Source of the DNA: Acinetobacter modestus | GTDB taxonomy: Bacteria > Pseudomonadota > Gammaproteobacteria > Pseudomonadales > Moraxellaceae | Assembly (NCBI RefSeq): GCF_014636095.1 | Contig: NZ_BMDV01000007.1 | Span: forward strand, 62,001 to 126,000 | Length of the DNA: 64,000 nt | Direction of reading: 5' to 3' | In this document: in pieces, positions 49,344-57,951 of the stretch | Layout of the letters: each line of letters begins with the position of its first letter | How positions within the stretch are numbered: position 1 is the first letter of the stretch | The notes under the pieces: generated by a model | Database searches by the model: none | Seen by the model: only the letters and a program-made list of their open reading frames with translations | What the model was told of the DNA's origin: nothing | Program-made: the position numbers and the translations under genes

Positions 49344-49889
49344 TTATTTTGCTAATTCAGCTTCAATCGCAGTGACGATACGTTCATCATCTGCGGTAAT
49401 GTCAGGTGCAAAACGCGCTACGATTTCCCCATTTTTATTGACTAAGAATTTTTCAAAATTCCAAAGTACTTCAGGCGGATTGTTTGGTGTTAAGCCATAA
49501 TCAACGAGGTCTTTCCACCAAGGGCCTTCACCAAGACGTTCTGGAATTGCTTGTATGAGTGTTTGATATAAAGGATGTTTATCTTCACCTGCAACAGAGA
49601 TTTTTGCAAATAAAGGGAAGTGGACGTCATAGTTGAGTGAACAGAATTGTTCGATTTCATCATTTGTCCCTGGTTCTTGCTCTAAGAAGTTATTTGCAGG
49701 GAAGCCTAAAATTTCTAAGCCCTGATCTTTTTTCGCTTGATAAAGTTTTTCTAGGCCTTCGTACTGTGGGGTTAAGCCACATTTTGAGGCTACGTTAACA
49801 ATTAGTAGAACTTTACCTTGATATTGATCAAGATCAACGTCTTGACCTTTAATATCTTTAACTGGAATGTGATAAACCGACTGGCTCAT
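49344..49889 (-). CDS. Glutathione peroxidase family protein
   Basis: A 181-aa peroxidase of the GPx/BtuE type that reduces peroxides with glutathione or thioredoxin. The active-site Cys lies in NVASKCGLTPQYEGLE, with the Gln/Asn/Trp partners in GFPANNFLEQEPG and the LWNFEKFLV segment. It uses Cys, not selenocysteine. I chose the ATG at 49889 with AGGA about nine bases upstream; an ATG three codons earlier is possible. It is monocistronic. Confidence 0.94.
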   Translation of the reverse strand: MSQSVYHIPVKDIKGQDVDLDQYQGKVLLIVNVASKCGLTPQYEGLEKLYQAKKDQGLEILGFPANNFLEQEPGTNDEIEQFCSLNYDVHFPLFAKISVAGEDKHPLYQTLIQAIPERLGEGPWWKDLVDYGLTPNNPPEVLWNFEKFLVNKNGEIVARFAPDITADDERIVTAIEAELAK

Positions 49890-50007
49890 GGAATACATCC
49901 TAATTTGTTGTTGTGAAAAGACTTGTTTGTTTTAACTGCTAATTTCGTAGAGTGCAATCCTCTTGATATGAATCTATACAAATTATGAGCAAAAGCACAT
50001 CTTGCAT

Positions 50008-50781
50008 TTATATCGAGGCATTTTTGAGTTGAATAGGGGTCTGTCCTGTATAGCGTTTGAAGAATTCAATAAAGCTAGAGCTATGGTGATAACCTAAAGT
50101 ATATGCCAATTGTTTAATGGTCATGCCTTGACGAATTTGATTGATTGCAAAAATAATTTTGGCTCGATTGCGCCATTCTGACAGAGAGAGTTGCAATTCT
50201 TGTTGGCTCAGCCGTAACACATGGCGCTCACTGACCGTAAAGTTATATAGCACTTGTTGAAGGCTCATATTGAATTGTTCAGGATCCGCAAGTTTTTCTA
50301 AGATCGGTGCTAAGACTGGGTGATTGCTTTGAGGTAAATAGTGAGAATGTGCTGGCGCTTGCTTCAATTGGTCAAATAAAACTTGCAGTAAATGCTCGAG
50401 ATATTCAGGAGAACTCTTACTCTTTTGTTGTTCTAAAATTTGAATAACTAACGCACGGAAAAAAGGTTCAATACTAAAACAACGACAAACGTCCCCTAGA
50501 AATCTTCCAAATTTGGGATGTAATCGAATGCAAATATAATGAATTTCATGTTCAACAGGTAGCGATTGATGCCCAGTGTGTGGCGGTAACCATAATCCAT
50601 AGCTAGGCGGAGATAAATAATATTTGCCCTCAATATCGAACTCTAAAGTACCATTTAAACTAAAATTAAAATCACCCCAAAGTGAAGAGTGTGGACTGAC
50701 AACATCATCTTTCTGATAAAGAAATTCATGTACTTCGATACCATTTAAAAAAGAGAATTTTTCAGTCTCATCATACTTCAT
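50008..50781 (-). CDS. AraC family regulator with cupin sensor
   Basis: A 257-aa protein: N-terminal cupin-like sensor (residues about 10-90, with HTGHQSLPVEHEIHYI) and C-terminal AraC helix-turn-helix pair (about 160-255, with TIKQLAYTLGYHHSSSFIEFFKRYTGQTP). It starts 13 bases after the MFS stop on the minus strand, so the two are one operon. It may control the exporter or the response to its substrate. Confidence 0.88.
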   Translation of the reverse strand: MKYDETEKFSFLNGIEVHEFLYQKDDVVSPHSSLWGDFNFSLNGTLEFDIEGKYYLSPPSYGLWLPPHTGHQSLPVEHEIHYICIRLHPKFGRFLGDVCRCFSIEPFFRALVIQILEQQKSKSSPEYLEHLLQVLFDQLKQAPAHSHYLPQSNHPVLAPILEKLADPEQFNMSLQQVLYNFTVSERHVLRLSQQELQLSLSEWRNRAKIIFAINQIRQGMTIKQLAYTLGYHHSSSFIEFFKRYTGQTPIQLKNASI

Positions 50782-50794
50782 TCGGGGTTCTCAT

Positions 50795-52015
50795 TTAATT
50801 TTCACAAGTGACTTTAGGATTGTTCAAACCTTTTGCTAAGGTGAAAATACTGATTAATGCTAAGACAACAAAGCTGATCACACCATAAATTAAGATATTT
50901 TCATTGAAGTAATCAACTACATATCCCCCTAATAATGACCCAATAGCGATCATAACTTGGAACATACACACAAATAGTGGCATACCTTTCTCGACCGCAT
51001 TCGGTGCGTGAACAAACATCCAAATATTTGCTGAAGTTGGAAATGCGCCAAAAGCAAAGCCCCATAGTGCAGTTAATACAATCGCACCAAATTCGTGAAT
51101 TGCAAAGAGGGGGAAACCAAAGAATACGATTGCGAAACAGATGCCGACAAAGGCGAGTGTGTAGCGAACATTTAAGTTACCACTGTAGCCTGCAAAAGCG
51201 TTCCCGAAAATACCTGCAATGCCATATAGCAGTAGTAATGAGCTGATGGTTGTGCCATCAAATCCTGCGATATTTTTGAAAAAAGGTGCTAGATAACTAT
51301 AAGCACAAAAATGTGCAAGACCAATTAAAAGTACGATCAACATACCACTACGTGCTTTCGGAATTCTGAGTAAAGCCGGTAGATCACGTAAATGAATGGC
51401 AGCGTCGGGAGTTAACTTTGGCAAGAAGATGATTTGTAATAACAGCACGATCAAGCCAATTGCTGCGGTAATGCCAAATGCGCTACGCCAACCATAAAAC
51501 TCACTGAGCCAAGTGCCGATAGGTACACCTAATACCGTTGCAAATGTTACACCTGCCATGACCACCGCCGTTGCTTTGGCAATTGGAAGTTTTGCAGGTG
51601 CAAGTTTGCCACTTAGGGCAATTGCTGTTGCCCAAAAGCCACCAATCGCAATTCCGAGCACCAAACGGCTCACTAAGAGTAGATTAAAGCTATCCGCAAA
51701 TGCAGTAATCGTATTGGCAACCACCATGATTGCGGTAAGAAAGATTAAAACATAGCGTCGATCAAGTTGTTTAACAAAAATAGGCAGCAGAGGTGCAGCA
51801 AATGCGGCCATGACTCCAGGTAAAGTAATGATTAAGCCAGCCGTACCAACAGAAATATGCAAGTCAGTTGCAACACTATTGAGTACCCCCACAGGTAAGA
51901 ACTCACTGGTGACGAGAGCAAATGCACCAATTGCAACAGCTAAAATGGCATACCAACTGCCTTGAGTTTCTGTTGATGTACTGGGATATATTTTGGGAGG
52001 GTTAGGGTTTTGCAT
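50795..52015 (-). CDS. MFS efflux transporter, sugar-efflux/AraJ-like
   Basis: A 406-aa major facilitator with 12 hydrophobic helices. VTSEFLPVGVLNSVATDLHIS and LDRRYVLIFLTAIMV (loop 2-3) and GVPIGTWLSEFYGWRSAF match the drug:H+ antiporter-1/arabinose-efflux group (YdhP/AraJ-like). The substrate is unknown. It is divergent from a TetR regulator with operator-like palindromes in between; it heads an operon with the AraC gene. Confidence 0.88.
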   Translation of the reverse strand: MQNPNPPKIYPSTSTETQGSWYAILAVAIGAFALVTSEFLPVGVLNSVATDLHISVGTAGLIITLPGVMAAFAAPLLPIFVKQLDRRYVLIFLTAIMVVANTITAFADSFNLLLVSRLVLGIAIGGFWATAIALSGKLAPAKLPIAKATAVVMAGVTFATVLGVPIGTWLSEFYGWRSAFGITAAIGLIVLLLQIIFLPKLTPDAAIHLRDLPALLRIPKARSGMLIVLLIGLAHFCAYSYLAPFFKNIAGFDGTTISSLLLLYGIAGIFGNAFAGYSGNLNVRYTLAFVGICFAIVFFGFPLFAIHEFGAIVLTALWGFAFGAFPTSANIWMFVHAPNAVEKGMPLFVCMFQVMIAIGSLLGGYVVDYFNENILIYGVISFVVLALISIFTLAKGLNNPKVTCEN

Positions 52016-52030
52016 AAGAAATTCTCTTTA

Positions 52031-52089
52031 TTGTTATAAGGATAACAATAAATTTTAAATAGCATTTAGTTTTTTATAACGATCGTTAT
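52031..52089. promoter_or_regulatory. Operator-like palindromes between MFS and TetR genes
   Basis: TTGTTAT-AAGG-ATAACAA (52031-52048), 15 bases before the MFS start, and ATAACGATCGTTAT (52076-52089). A half site GATCGTTAT recurs at 52137-52145. These are probable sites for the TetR regulator on the divergent promoter. Confidence 0.6.
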
Positions 52090-52164
52090 TAAATAAAATA
52101 GTTGATAAAAAACGATGCGTCAATTAATTTAATAGTGATCGTTATGAAAATATCTGCGGCATTT

Positions 52165-52815
52165 ATGAAAAATACCCATGAGTCCATCGCCATACCATGC
52201 GATGACAATGCAAAAAAAAAGCGTGGTCGCCCTAAATGTTTTAATGAGCAACAAGCTTTAGAAAAGGCAATGTTACTGTTTTGGGAACATGGTTATGAAG
52301 CAACTTCAATCAGTGATTTAACACATGCTTTACAACTAACCGCACCGAGTTTGTACAGCAGTTTTGGCGATAAAACGGGGCTTTTTTATCAGTGTATTGA
52401 CTATTATCTGGCGCATGAGGCATGTCCGATTGAAGCAATATTTTTAGAAGCAAAAACAGCTAAAGTCGCATTTGAGCTCTTTCTTTATGAAAATGTACAG
52501 CGTTTAGCACAACCCAATAAACCAGCAGGTTGTATGTTAGTGGTTGCAACGATGAACTGTTCGGATAATGCTCAGGAGGTGCAACATAATATTCTTGAAA
52601 AAAGGTTGAAGACTAAGCAAAAAATGTTAGAACGTTTACAACAAGGTGTTGAAAATGGAGACATTAACAGAACTGCGCCACTTCAAGAAATAGCAGATTT
52701 CTATACAACGGTATTACAAGGGCTGACCATTCAAGCACGTGATGGTGCTACTGTTAAACAACTGCATAAAGTAGTAGAACATGCGATGCGTAGCTGGGAG
52801 TTGTTTGAGTTCTAA
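52165..52815 (+). CDS. TetR/AcrR family transcriptional regulator
   Basis: A 216-aa repressor. A basic KKKRGRPKCFNEQQALEKAMLLFW segment leads into the TetR helix-turn-helix (about 22-68, SISDLTHALQLTAPSLYSSFGDKTGLFYQ), followed by a helical ligand domain. Probably represses the divergent MFS-araC operon and itself. I chose the ATG at 52165 because an operator half-site covers the ATG at 52144; that upstream ATG, adding seven residues, remains possible. Ribosome sites are weak for both. Confidence 0.88.
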   Translation: MKNTHESIAIPCDDNAKKKRGRPKCFNEQQALEKAMLLFWEHGYEATSISDLTHALQLTAPSLYSSFGDKTGLFYQCIDYYLAHEACPIEAIFLEAKTAKVAFELFLYENVQRLAQPNKPAGCMLVVATMNCSDNAQEVQHNILEKRLKTKQKMLERLQQGVENGDINRTAPLQEIADFYTTVLQGLTIQARDGATVKQLHKVVEHAMRSWELFEF

Positions 52816-52912
52816 TGTCCTAACCGCGATATAAATGTCTGAAATACGATATTTCAATTATTTTAGACATCTTTCAGAATATTCCTAATCCAGAAATATT
52901 GTGAGATGGCTG

Positions 52913-53833
52913 ATGACTCAGTTAAGTAGATACCAAAAATGGGCATTTGTACTGCCATTGATAGCAGTCTTAATTTGGTCGTTAAATATTGCAGTGACTC
53001 GTTATGTTGCGGACTATATTTCACCCGTCAGTATTAGTTTTTATCGTTGGTTTGTTGCCTTTCTCATTTTGACACCATTTATGTTGCCTAAAGTATGGAA
53101 ACAGCGAGCTTTGATTCGCCCATATATTCCTAAATTAGCAGTTCTTAGCGCTTTTGGAATGGTGTTGTATCAAGGGCTTTCTTATACAGCAGCACATTAT
53201 ACCACTGCAACAAATATGGGTATTGTAAATGCCTTTGTTCCAGTTTTTACCATTTTTATTTCCTATATTATTTTAAAAGATAAGCCAAATCGATTTGCGA
53301 TTTTTGGCAGTTTCTTATCATTTTTTGGCCTACTTTATGTGATGAGCCAAGGGCATTTCTCTCGCTTATTTGACCAAGGAGGACATTGGGGAGATGCTGT
53401 CATGGTCTTGGCTGTAGGCTTTTATGCATTTTATGGCGTCTTTCTAAAAAAATGGCAAGTACAATTGCCATTGATGACCAGTCTCTATATCCAAATCGCT
53501 TTTGCGTTGCTATACCATCTTCCATTTCTACTTTGGTTGGGCTTAGATGCAATTAATGTAGATAATGCAGCAAGTGTATTGTATGCCGGCATTTTTCCAT
53601 CGTTGATCGCACCTTTATTATGGATGATTGCTGTACAAACCATTGGTCCAAACCGTACTAGTATTTTTATGAATTTGATGCCTGTATTTACTGCAATTAT
53701 TGCAAGTGTATGGCTATCTGAGCATTGGACGATTTATCATACCATTGGCGGTCTGATGATCCTGATGGGGATCATTATGGCGCAGAAGAAAACGGTTAAA
53801 GCATTGGCTCCGCTGGCTGAATCTGCATCCTAA
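52913..53833 (+). CDS. EamA/DMT superfamily transporter
   Basis: A 306-aa inner-membrane protein with ten hydrophobic helices in two EamA repeats; SFYRWFVAFLILTPFMLPKVWK and ASVWLSEHWTIYHTIGGLMILMGI are typical. The substrate is unknown. It lies 97 bases after the TetR gene in the same direction and could share its control. The ATG at 52913 is preferred over the GTG four codons upstream. Confidence 0.85.
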   Translation: MTQLSRYQKWAFVLPLIAVLIWSLNIAVTRYVADYISPVSISFYRWFVAFLILTPFMLPKVWKQRALIRPYIPKLAVLSAFGMVLYQGLSYTAAHYTTATNMGIVNAFVPVFTIFISYIILKDKPNRFAIFGSFLSFFGLLYVMSQGHFSRLFDQGGHWGDAVMVLAVGFYAFYGVFLKKWQVQLPLMTSLYIQIAFALLYHLPFLLWLGLDAINVDNAASVLYAGIFPSLIAPLLWMIAVQTIGPNRTSIFMNLMPVFTAIIASVWLSEHWTIYHTIGGLMILMGIIMAQKKTVKALAPLAESAS

Positions 53834-53846
53834 ATGTGAAAAAAGG

Positions 53847-53881
53847 ATGTGGAGCTTATGTAAAACTCCACATTAGTTTTA
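53847..53881. terminator. Hairpin between EamA and the convergent small gene
   Basis: Perfect 8-bp stem ATGTGGAG / CTCCACAT with an 11-base loop, followed by TAGTTTTATTT on the plus strand. Confidence 0.6.
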
Positions 53882-54229
53882 TTTACTGCCGATCCAGAAT
53901 TTAATCCCATCACCTTTTAGTGTGAGCTTTCCATCCTTATCAGTTGTCGCATAAGCAACGCCTAGGACTTTACCATAACCATAATCGCTCGCACTTTCGA
54001 TCATAGCGTAATCATTAGCCATGGCATGTACACCAATACCATTGACCTTTAACTTCTTAGCAAAGTCTGGATGAGTAACAAAGAAGCTACCATCACGACC
54101 CTTGTTAGTGCGGGTACAAGGGCCTTGGTAAGAACCTTTACCTTTTAACTCAATCTTGCAATAGAGTTCACTACTGGCAAATGTAGTGACAGGTAAAAGT
54201 AATAATGCAGCTAGAATGACGTTTTTCAT
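53879..54229 (-). CDS. Small secreted hypothetical protein
   Basis: A 116-aa protein with a clear signal peptide (MKNVILAALLLLPVTTFAS) and a mature domain with two Cys (YCKIE and GPCTR) that may form a disulfide. It is strand-rich and Gly/Lys-rich, ending GDGIKFWIGSK. I recognise no family. It lies 53 bases downstream of a truncated secreted-protein fragment on the same strand. Confidence 0.7.
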   Translation of the reverse strand: MKNVILAALLLLPVTTFASSELYCKIELKGKGSYQGPCTRTNKGRDGSFFVTHPDFAKKLKVNGIGVHAMANDYAMIESASDYGYGKVLGVAYATTDKDGKLTLKGDGIKFWIGSK

Positions 54230-54281
54230 TTAATCACCATGCAAAGAATTTGATGTTACGGATTTCTGCATTATAAGGGTT

Positions 54282-54566
54282 TTAATTTATGGTGGACCAG
54301 CATCCCAGTTCTTTCTTTGATGGGGTAAGGAATTCAGCGTGAGTAAATAAACCATTATCTTTGTACAATTCTACCATGGAAATATTAAAGCGTAGTTTTT
54401 CGCCATCTTCAGGATTTTTAATTGGTAAAACAAATTCGGGGGTTGACAAACTGTACATTATGTTGCATTTGCCGCGATACATAGTCTTACCATCCGTTTC
54501 TAGGAAACAGGTTATGTCCCCAGACTGCGTGGTTCCGCCAGCGAAAGTTATTTTTGGTGCGTTTGT
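54282..54566 (-). pseudogene. 5'-truncated gene fragment
   Basis: An open frame of about 94 codons after an in-frame stop, whose translation reads as a mature secreted protein (it includes AGGTTQSGDITCFLETDG) but lacks a start codon and signal peptide. The first ATG is 28 codons inside, leaving only 66 residues. The break coincides exactly with one arm of a 19-bp inverted repeat, so the 5' end was probably lost in a rearrangement. Two Cys pair-like positions (TC and KCN) resemble the neighbouring secreted protein, but I see no clear homology. Confidence 0.55.
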
Positions 54567-54595
54567 TTAAAATATCAACAAACGCACCAAAAATA
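54549..54595. repeat. 19-bp perfect inverted repeat
   Basis: Arms at 54549-54567 and 54577-54595 (left arm core TTTTTGGTGCGTTTGTT), nine-base spacer, with T residues after the right arm on the plus strand. It marks the broken 5' end of the fragment at 54282. Confidence 0.85.
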
Positions 54596-54762
54596 TTTTT
54601 TGATGACTGTGCTTTCTATATGATTTGCAAATATATTTTTAAGATTTACTAAATTTATGATCAAAAAAAAGCTGAATAAAAATAGAAATATAATTTTATT
54701 GAAATTTTAAAACTGACAAAAATGGTACGCTTTTCACATTTTTTGTTAGATAAATAATATAT

Positions 54763-54917
54763 TTGTATAAATCAAATGATTGATCCATAATAGCTTTCAG
54801 AGTAGCTAGATTCATTTTTAACGATGAATATACTCAACCAATTTGCAGACCCTCTGGATGTGATTATGCACATCCTTTTTATGCTCAGTTATCCCTATAT
54901 AACTGAGCTTTTTTTTA
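54763..54917 (+). ncRNA. Candidate small RNA gene with promoter and tandem terminators
   Basis: On the plus strand: TTGTAT (54763-54768), a spacer of exactly 17 bases and CATAAT (54786-54791), then two consecutive intrinsic terminators. These are GGATGTG / CACATCC plus TTTTT (54856-54880) and GCTCAGTTAT / ATAACTGAGC plus eight T (54883-54917). With a start near 54798 the RNA would be about 83 or 120 nt. No plus-strand gene precedes them, and they do not read as terminators for the minus-strand tsaC. A 37-codon frame (54824-54937) crosses both hairpins and is probably not translated. No named family is recognised. Confidence 0.55.
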
Positions 54918-54933
54918 TTCACTATTTACATAA

Positions 54934-55503
54934 TTAAGCGCGAATTACTTCACCTGTTAAAGCGTTGAGAATTCGACTAGGTTCTTGGCTAAGTCCTAAA
55001 TCACCCTCTAAATAATTCAGGGATGTACCAAAATAACCTTGAGCTTGTTCTAAATTCTGTGCTGGGTTTAGTCCCGCGGGATTGGCACTGGTCGATACAA
55101 TAAAGCCGCCAAAAGCATTACAGAGTTTGACGCATAAAGGATGCGTGGTTACACGTACAGCAACCAAAGGATGTTGACCTTTAATCCAAATAGGAATGTG
55201 CTCATCAGCGGGGAGTAACCATGTGGTCGCTCGTTCAGTTACTACACGATCTGTCCAACTATCAATCACTTGCTTACGTATCTTTGGAGCTAAGCTTTGT
55301 AACAAATGCTCAACTTGCCCTAAGTGACCCGCCAATAAAATGACTCCTTTTTCAATTGGACGATGTTTTAGCTCAAGAATGTTTTGAAAAGCTTGTTGAT
55401 TGAATGGATCGCAGCCTAAGCCCCAAACAGCTTCTGTTGGATAAGCAAGAACTTGTCCTTGCTTCAAAAGCTGTGCTGCTTCCGAAATTGATGAGGTAAT
55501 CAT
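54934..55503 (-). CDS. tsaC: Threonylcarbamoyl-AMP synthase (Sua5/YrdC/YwlC)
   Basis: A 189-aa enzyme that makes threonylcarbamoyl-AMP for the t6A37 modification of ANN-decoding tRNAs. YPTEAVWGLGCDP near residue 22, KHRPIEKGVILL and the C-terminal STSANPAG are the YrdC-domain motifs. It follows dprA on the minus strand by 32 bases, the standard dprA-tsaC arrangement. Confidence 0.94.
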   Translation of the reverse strand: MITSSISEAAQLLKQGQVLAYPTEAVWGLGCDPFNQQAFQNILELKHRPIEKGVILLAGHLGQVEHLLQSLAPKIRKQVIDSWTDRVVTERATTWLLPADEHIPIWIKGQHPLVAVRVTTHPLCVKLCNAFGGFIVSTSANPAGLNPAQNLEQAQGYFGTSLNYLEGDLGLSQEPSRILNALTGEVIRA

Positions 55504-55535
55504 GGGATTATGTTTAGCGACAAAGATAGGTTATT

Positions 55536-56666
55536 TTAATGAATTGGACGACAACGTAAATAGCGACCGCCCTGTTGTATACAGAAACCGAGTAATTCTA
55601 ATTCCATTAATTGGGCTGTGAGTTCTGCGATCGGAATTGGATGACGTTGAGCAAGTTCATCCAAGTCTTGTCCAACCCAGTCGAGACTTTGATAAAGAGC
55701 AATCAAATGCGTTGGTAAGCTTGTCGTGATGGTTAAAGGTTCTTCTGGAATTTGTTGTTGTACTTGCCATTGAGTAGGTAAGGCTAGATCTTCAATAATT
55801 TGTTCTGGATGATCAACTAAAGTTGCACCTTCACGAATTAATTGATGACAGCCTTGATGATGCTCACTGTAAATATGTCCAGGAATGGCAAATACCATTT
55901 TCCCTTGATTGGCTGCTTCATTTGCTGTGATCAGTGAACCACTTTTCAGAGCGGCTTCTACAACCAAAACACCAAGACTTAAACCGCTAACGATGCGATT
56001 ACGGCGTGGAAAATGCTGCTGTAAAGGTGGGGTAGTCGGAAGAAACTCAGTTACGAGTGCACCTGTTTGAATAATTTCTTGGGCTAGTTTGCTATTTTGT
56101 GCTGGATAAACTGTGTCTAAACCTGTTCCAGTCACTGCGATTGTCCGATGATGGGCTAAACCACCACGATGAGCCGCTTCATCAATTCCGTGGGCTAAAC
56201 CGCTGCTAATATAAAAACCTTTTTCACTTAAATAATACGCAAAATCATAAGCAACTTGTCGTCCATGAGGGCTCGGCTTTCGACTTCCAACCATAGCAAT
56301 TTGGGGCTGTAATAATGCTTGTGGCTGACCTTGACCAAATAAAATAGGAGGATGATCAGAATAAGGTAAAAGTTGAGTAGGGTAGTCAATATCTTCAGGG
56401 GTTAAAATAAAATCAGTATGCTTACAAATCAATTGAACCATATGGTCAAATTGCTGTTTCCCATGTGGGGTTTGGAATTCTTCTAGACGTTTTAAATGAT
56501 TTTTGTGTAAACCGAGCTGTTGCCATTCAGAAAGTCGATGTGTTTTGACTGCTTCCGTACAACTACCGAAATAGTTTCGAATTTTTTGAAAACTAGAAAG
56601 CGAGTGTTGAACCAGATACCACACCAACACAGTATGATAATGATGGGGTAGTAACTGATTCAACAT
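55536..56666 (-). CDS. dprA: DNA-processing protein DprA
   Basis: A 376-aa RecA loader for single-stranded DNA taken up in natural transformation. The Rossmann-like core shows MVGSRKPSPHGRQ, SGLAHGIDEAAHRG and TGLDTVYPAQN (about residues 125-190), then LITANEAANQGKMVFAIPGH. The C-terminal winged helix (about 315-370) resembles DML1-type domains. Intact, consistent with a competent Acinetobacter. It lies between the LysM and tsaC genes. Confidence 0.94.
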   Translation of the reverse strand: MLNQLLPHHYHTVLVWYLVQHSLSSFQKIRNYFGSCTEAVKTHRLSEWQQLGLHKNHLKRLEEFQTPHGKQQFDHMVQLICKHTDFILTPEDIDYPTQLLPYSDHPPILFGQGQPQALLQPQIAMVGSRKPSPHGRQVAYDFAYYLSEKGFYISSGLAHGIDEAAHRGGLAHHRTIAVTGTGLDTVYPAQNSKLAQEIIQTGALVTEFLPTTPPLQQHFPRRNRIVSGLSLGVLVVEAALKSGSLITANEAANQGKMVFAIPGHIYSEHHQGCHQLIREGATLVDHPEQIIEDLALPTQWQVQQQIPEEPLTITTSLPTHLIALYQSLDWVGQDLDELAQRHPIPIAELTAQLMELELLGFCIQQGGRYLRCRPIH

Positions 56667-56679
56667 TTCTAACTAGCGT

Positions 56680-57837
56680 TTAGTTATCAAGACGAGGTGG
56701 CTTGATATTTGAACCAATTTTAATTGGTAATTCACTTTCTAAAACATAGCCGTAGCTGATGCGATCAAAACTTTTGAAAATCATAATACTACCAACATAT
56801 TGACCTGGTAATTTTATACTTTCTTTGGTCTTTGGATCACGAACAGTTTCGCCATCTTGGTACGTACTAAAAACTTGTCCGATTTCAATGCCATCTGCTG
56901 TACCACGGTCAACAGTGACTACACCATTTTTCGCAGCTGTACCTATAGACCCCATGACACGGATGACTTTACCGCCATCTTTCACCTGATTTGGTTCAGT
57001 TGGGTAGAATAACGTAGGTAACATGGCTTCTTGTTCAAGCATCACACGATCGCCACGGCGTACTTCACCAGTATAACTATCAGTTAATTCAAAGGTTGTA
57101 ATGTCTTTTTCATTGGTAATCGCAACACCAGAAGCGACTTGCGTGAGCTCAACACCTAGATTTTGTTTCTTCCCTTTTTCATCAAGCACGATATATGGTT
57201 CACCTTCACGGTATACGCCATAACGTTGACCATTTTCGATACCTTGACCACGTACATAAATGCTCTGGCCTTTGCCTGCAAGTACACGATTATCCGCTGT
57301 ACCCAAGACATAAGGTGTATCGCTAATCGCACTCGCTGGAAGTACAGAAGTTCGTTCTAACCATTGTTGAATATCAGCTAATGGAATAACAGGGACGCTA
57401 TTGTTCAAAGCTTCAATACGAACTTTTGGACGTAAAGTAGAAGTATTGCCAGAGTAACGACGAATAATACCGTCACAACCATCACCTTCATCTTTACCAA
57501 TCAGTGGTTTACCGTTCAAACTACAAAGTAGCAAGCGATCACCAGGATAAATCCAATGTGGATTCTTGACATGTTTATTGCTTGCCCAAATTTCAGGCCA
57601 GCGCCAAGGCTTGCTTAAAAATTTGCCTGAAATATCCCAAAGCGTATCCCCCTTTTTCACCACATAGACATGTGGTGCACCCGCTTTTACGGATGGTGGG
57701 TTTGCGTTAGGGCTTGCTGCATGAGTAAGGTTTATGCTCATGCCTAATCCTGCACAAATTGCAGCAGCAATCAGTTGTTTTTTTAACCCCAAGGCATGAA
57801 ATGATGGTATGCCGTTTAAAACCTTTTTCATTATCAT
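56680..57837 (-). CDS. LysM domain-containing protein
   Basis: A 385-aa exported protein: N-terminal signal segment (about 17-40, GLKKQLIAAAICAGLGMSINLTHA), one LysM repeat (about 53-105, VYVVKKGDTLWDISGKFL... IYPGDRLLL) and a strand-rich C-terminal region. LysM binds peptidoglycan. The gene is divergent from def and leads the operon with dprA (13 bases away) and tsaC, a layout common in gammaproteobacteria. Confidence 0.9.
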   Translation of the reverse strand: MIMKKVLNGIPSFHALGLKKQLIAAAICAGLGMSINLTHAASPNANPPSVKAGAPHVYVVKKGDTLWDISGKFLSKPWRWPEIWASNKHVKNPHWIYPGDRLLLCSLNGKPLIGKDEGDGCDGIIRRYSGNTSTLRPKVRIEALNNSVPVIPLADIQQWLERTSVLPASAISDTPYVLGTADNRVLAGKGQSIYVRGQGIENGQRYGVYREGEPYIVLDEKGKKQNLGVELTQVASGVAITNEKDITTFELTDSYTGEVRRGDRVMLEQEAMLPTLFYPTEPNQVKDGGKVIRVMGSIGTAAKNGVVTVDRGTADGIEIGQVFSTYQDGETVRDPKTKESIKLPGQYVGSIMIFKSFDRISYGYVLESELPIKIGSNIKPPRLDN

Positions 57838-57852
57838 AATTCCTAAAAATTA

Positions 57853-57889
57853 TGTGTGTAGTTGCGTTATAATAACGACTTTACACACA
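57853..57889. promoter_or_regulatory. Concentric dyad in the def-LysM divergent promoter
   Basis: Outer arms TGTGTGTA / TACACACA and inner arms CGTTAT / ATAACG share one centre at 57871. The inner element contains TTATAAT, a -10-like box. Confidence 0.5.
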
Positions 57890-57951
57890 ATTTTTTGATC
57901 AAGCATTCCCTTCAGTTGGTTTTCTGATCAATGGCATAAATGAGGAACGGT

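Noticed and set aside
54824..54937. 37-codon open frame with a hydrophobic middle, resembling a type I toxin peptide
   Set aside because: It runs through two complete intrinsic terminators and has no ribosome site, so the RNA explanation is simpler. It stays possible only if the frame proves conserved.
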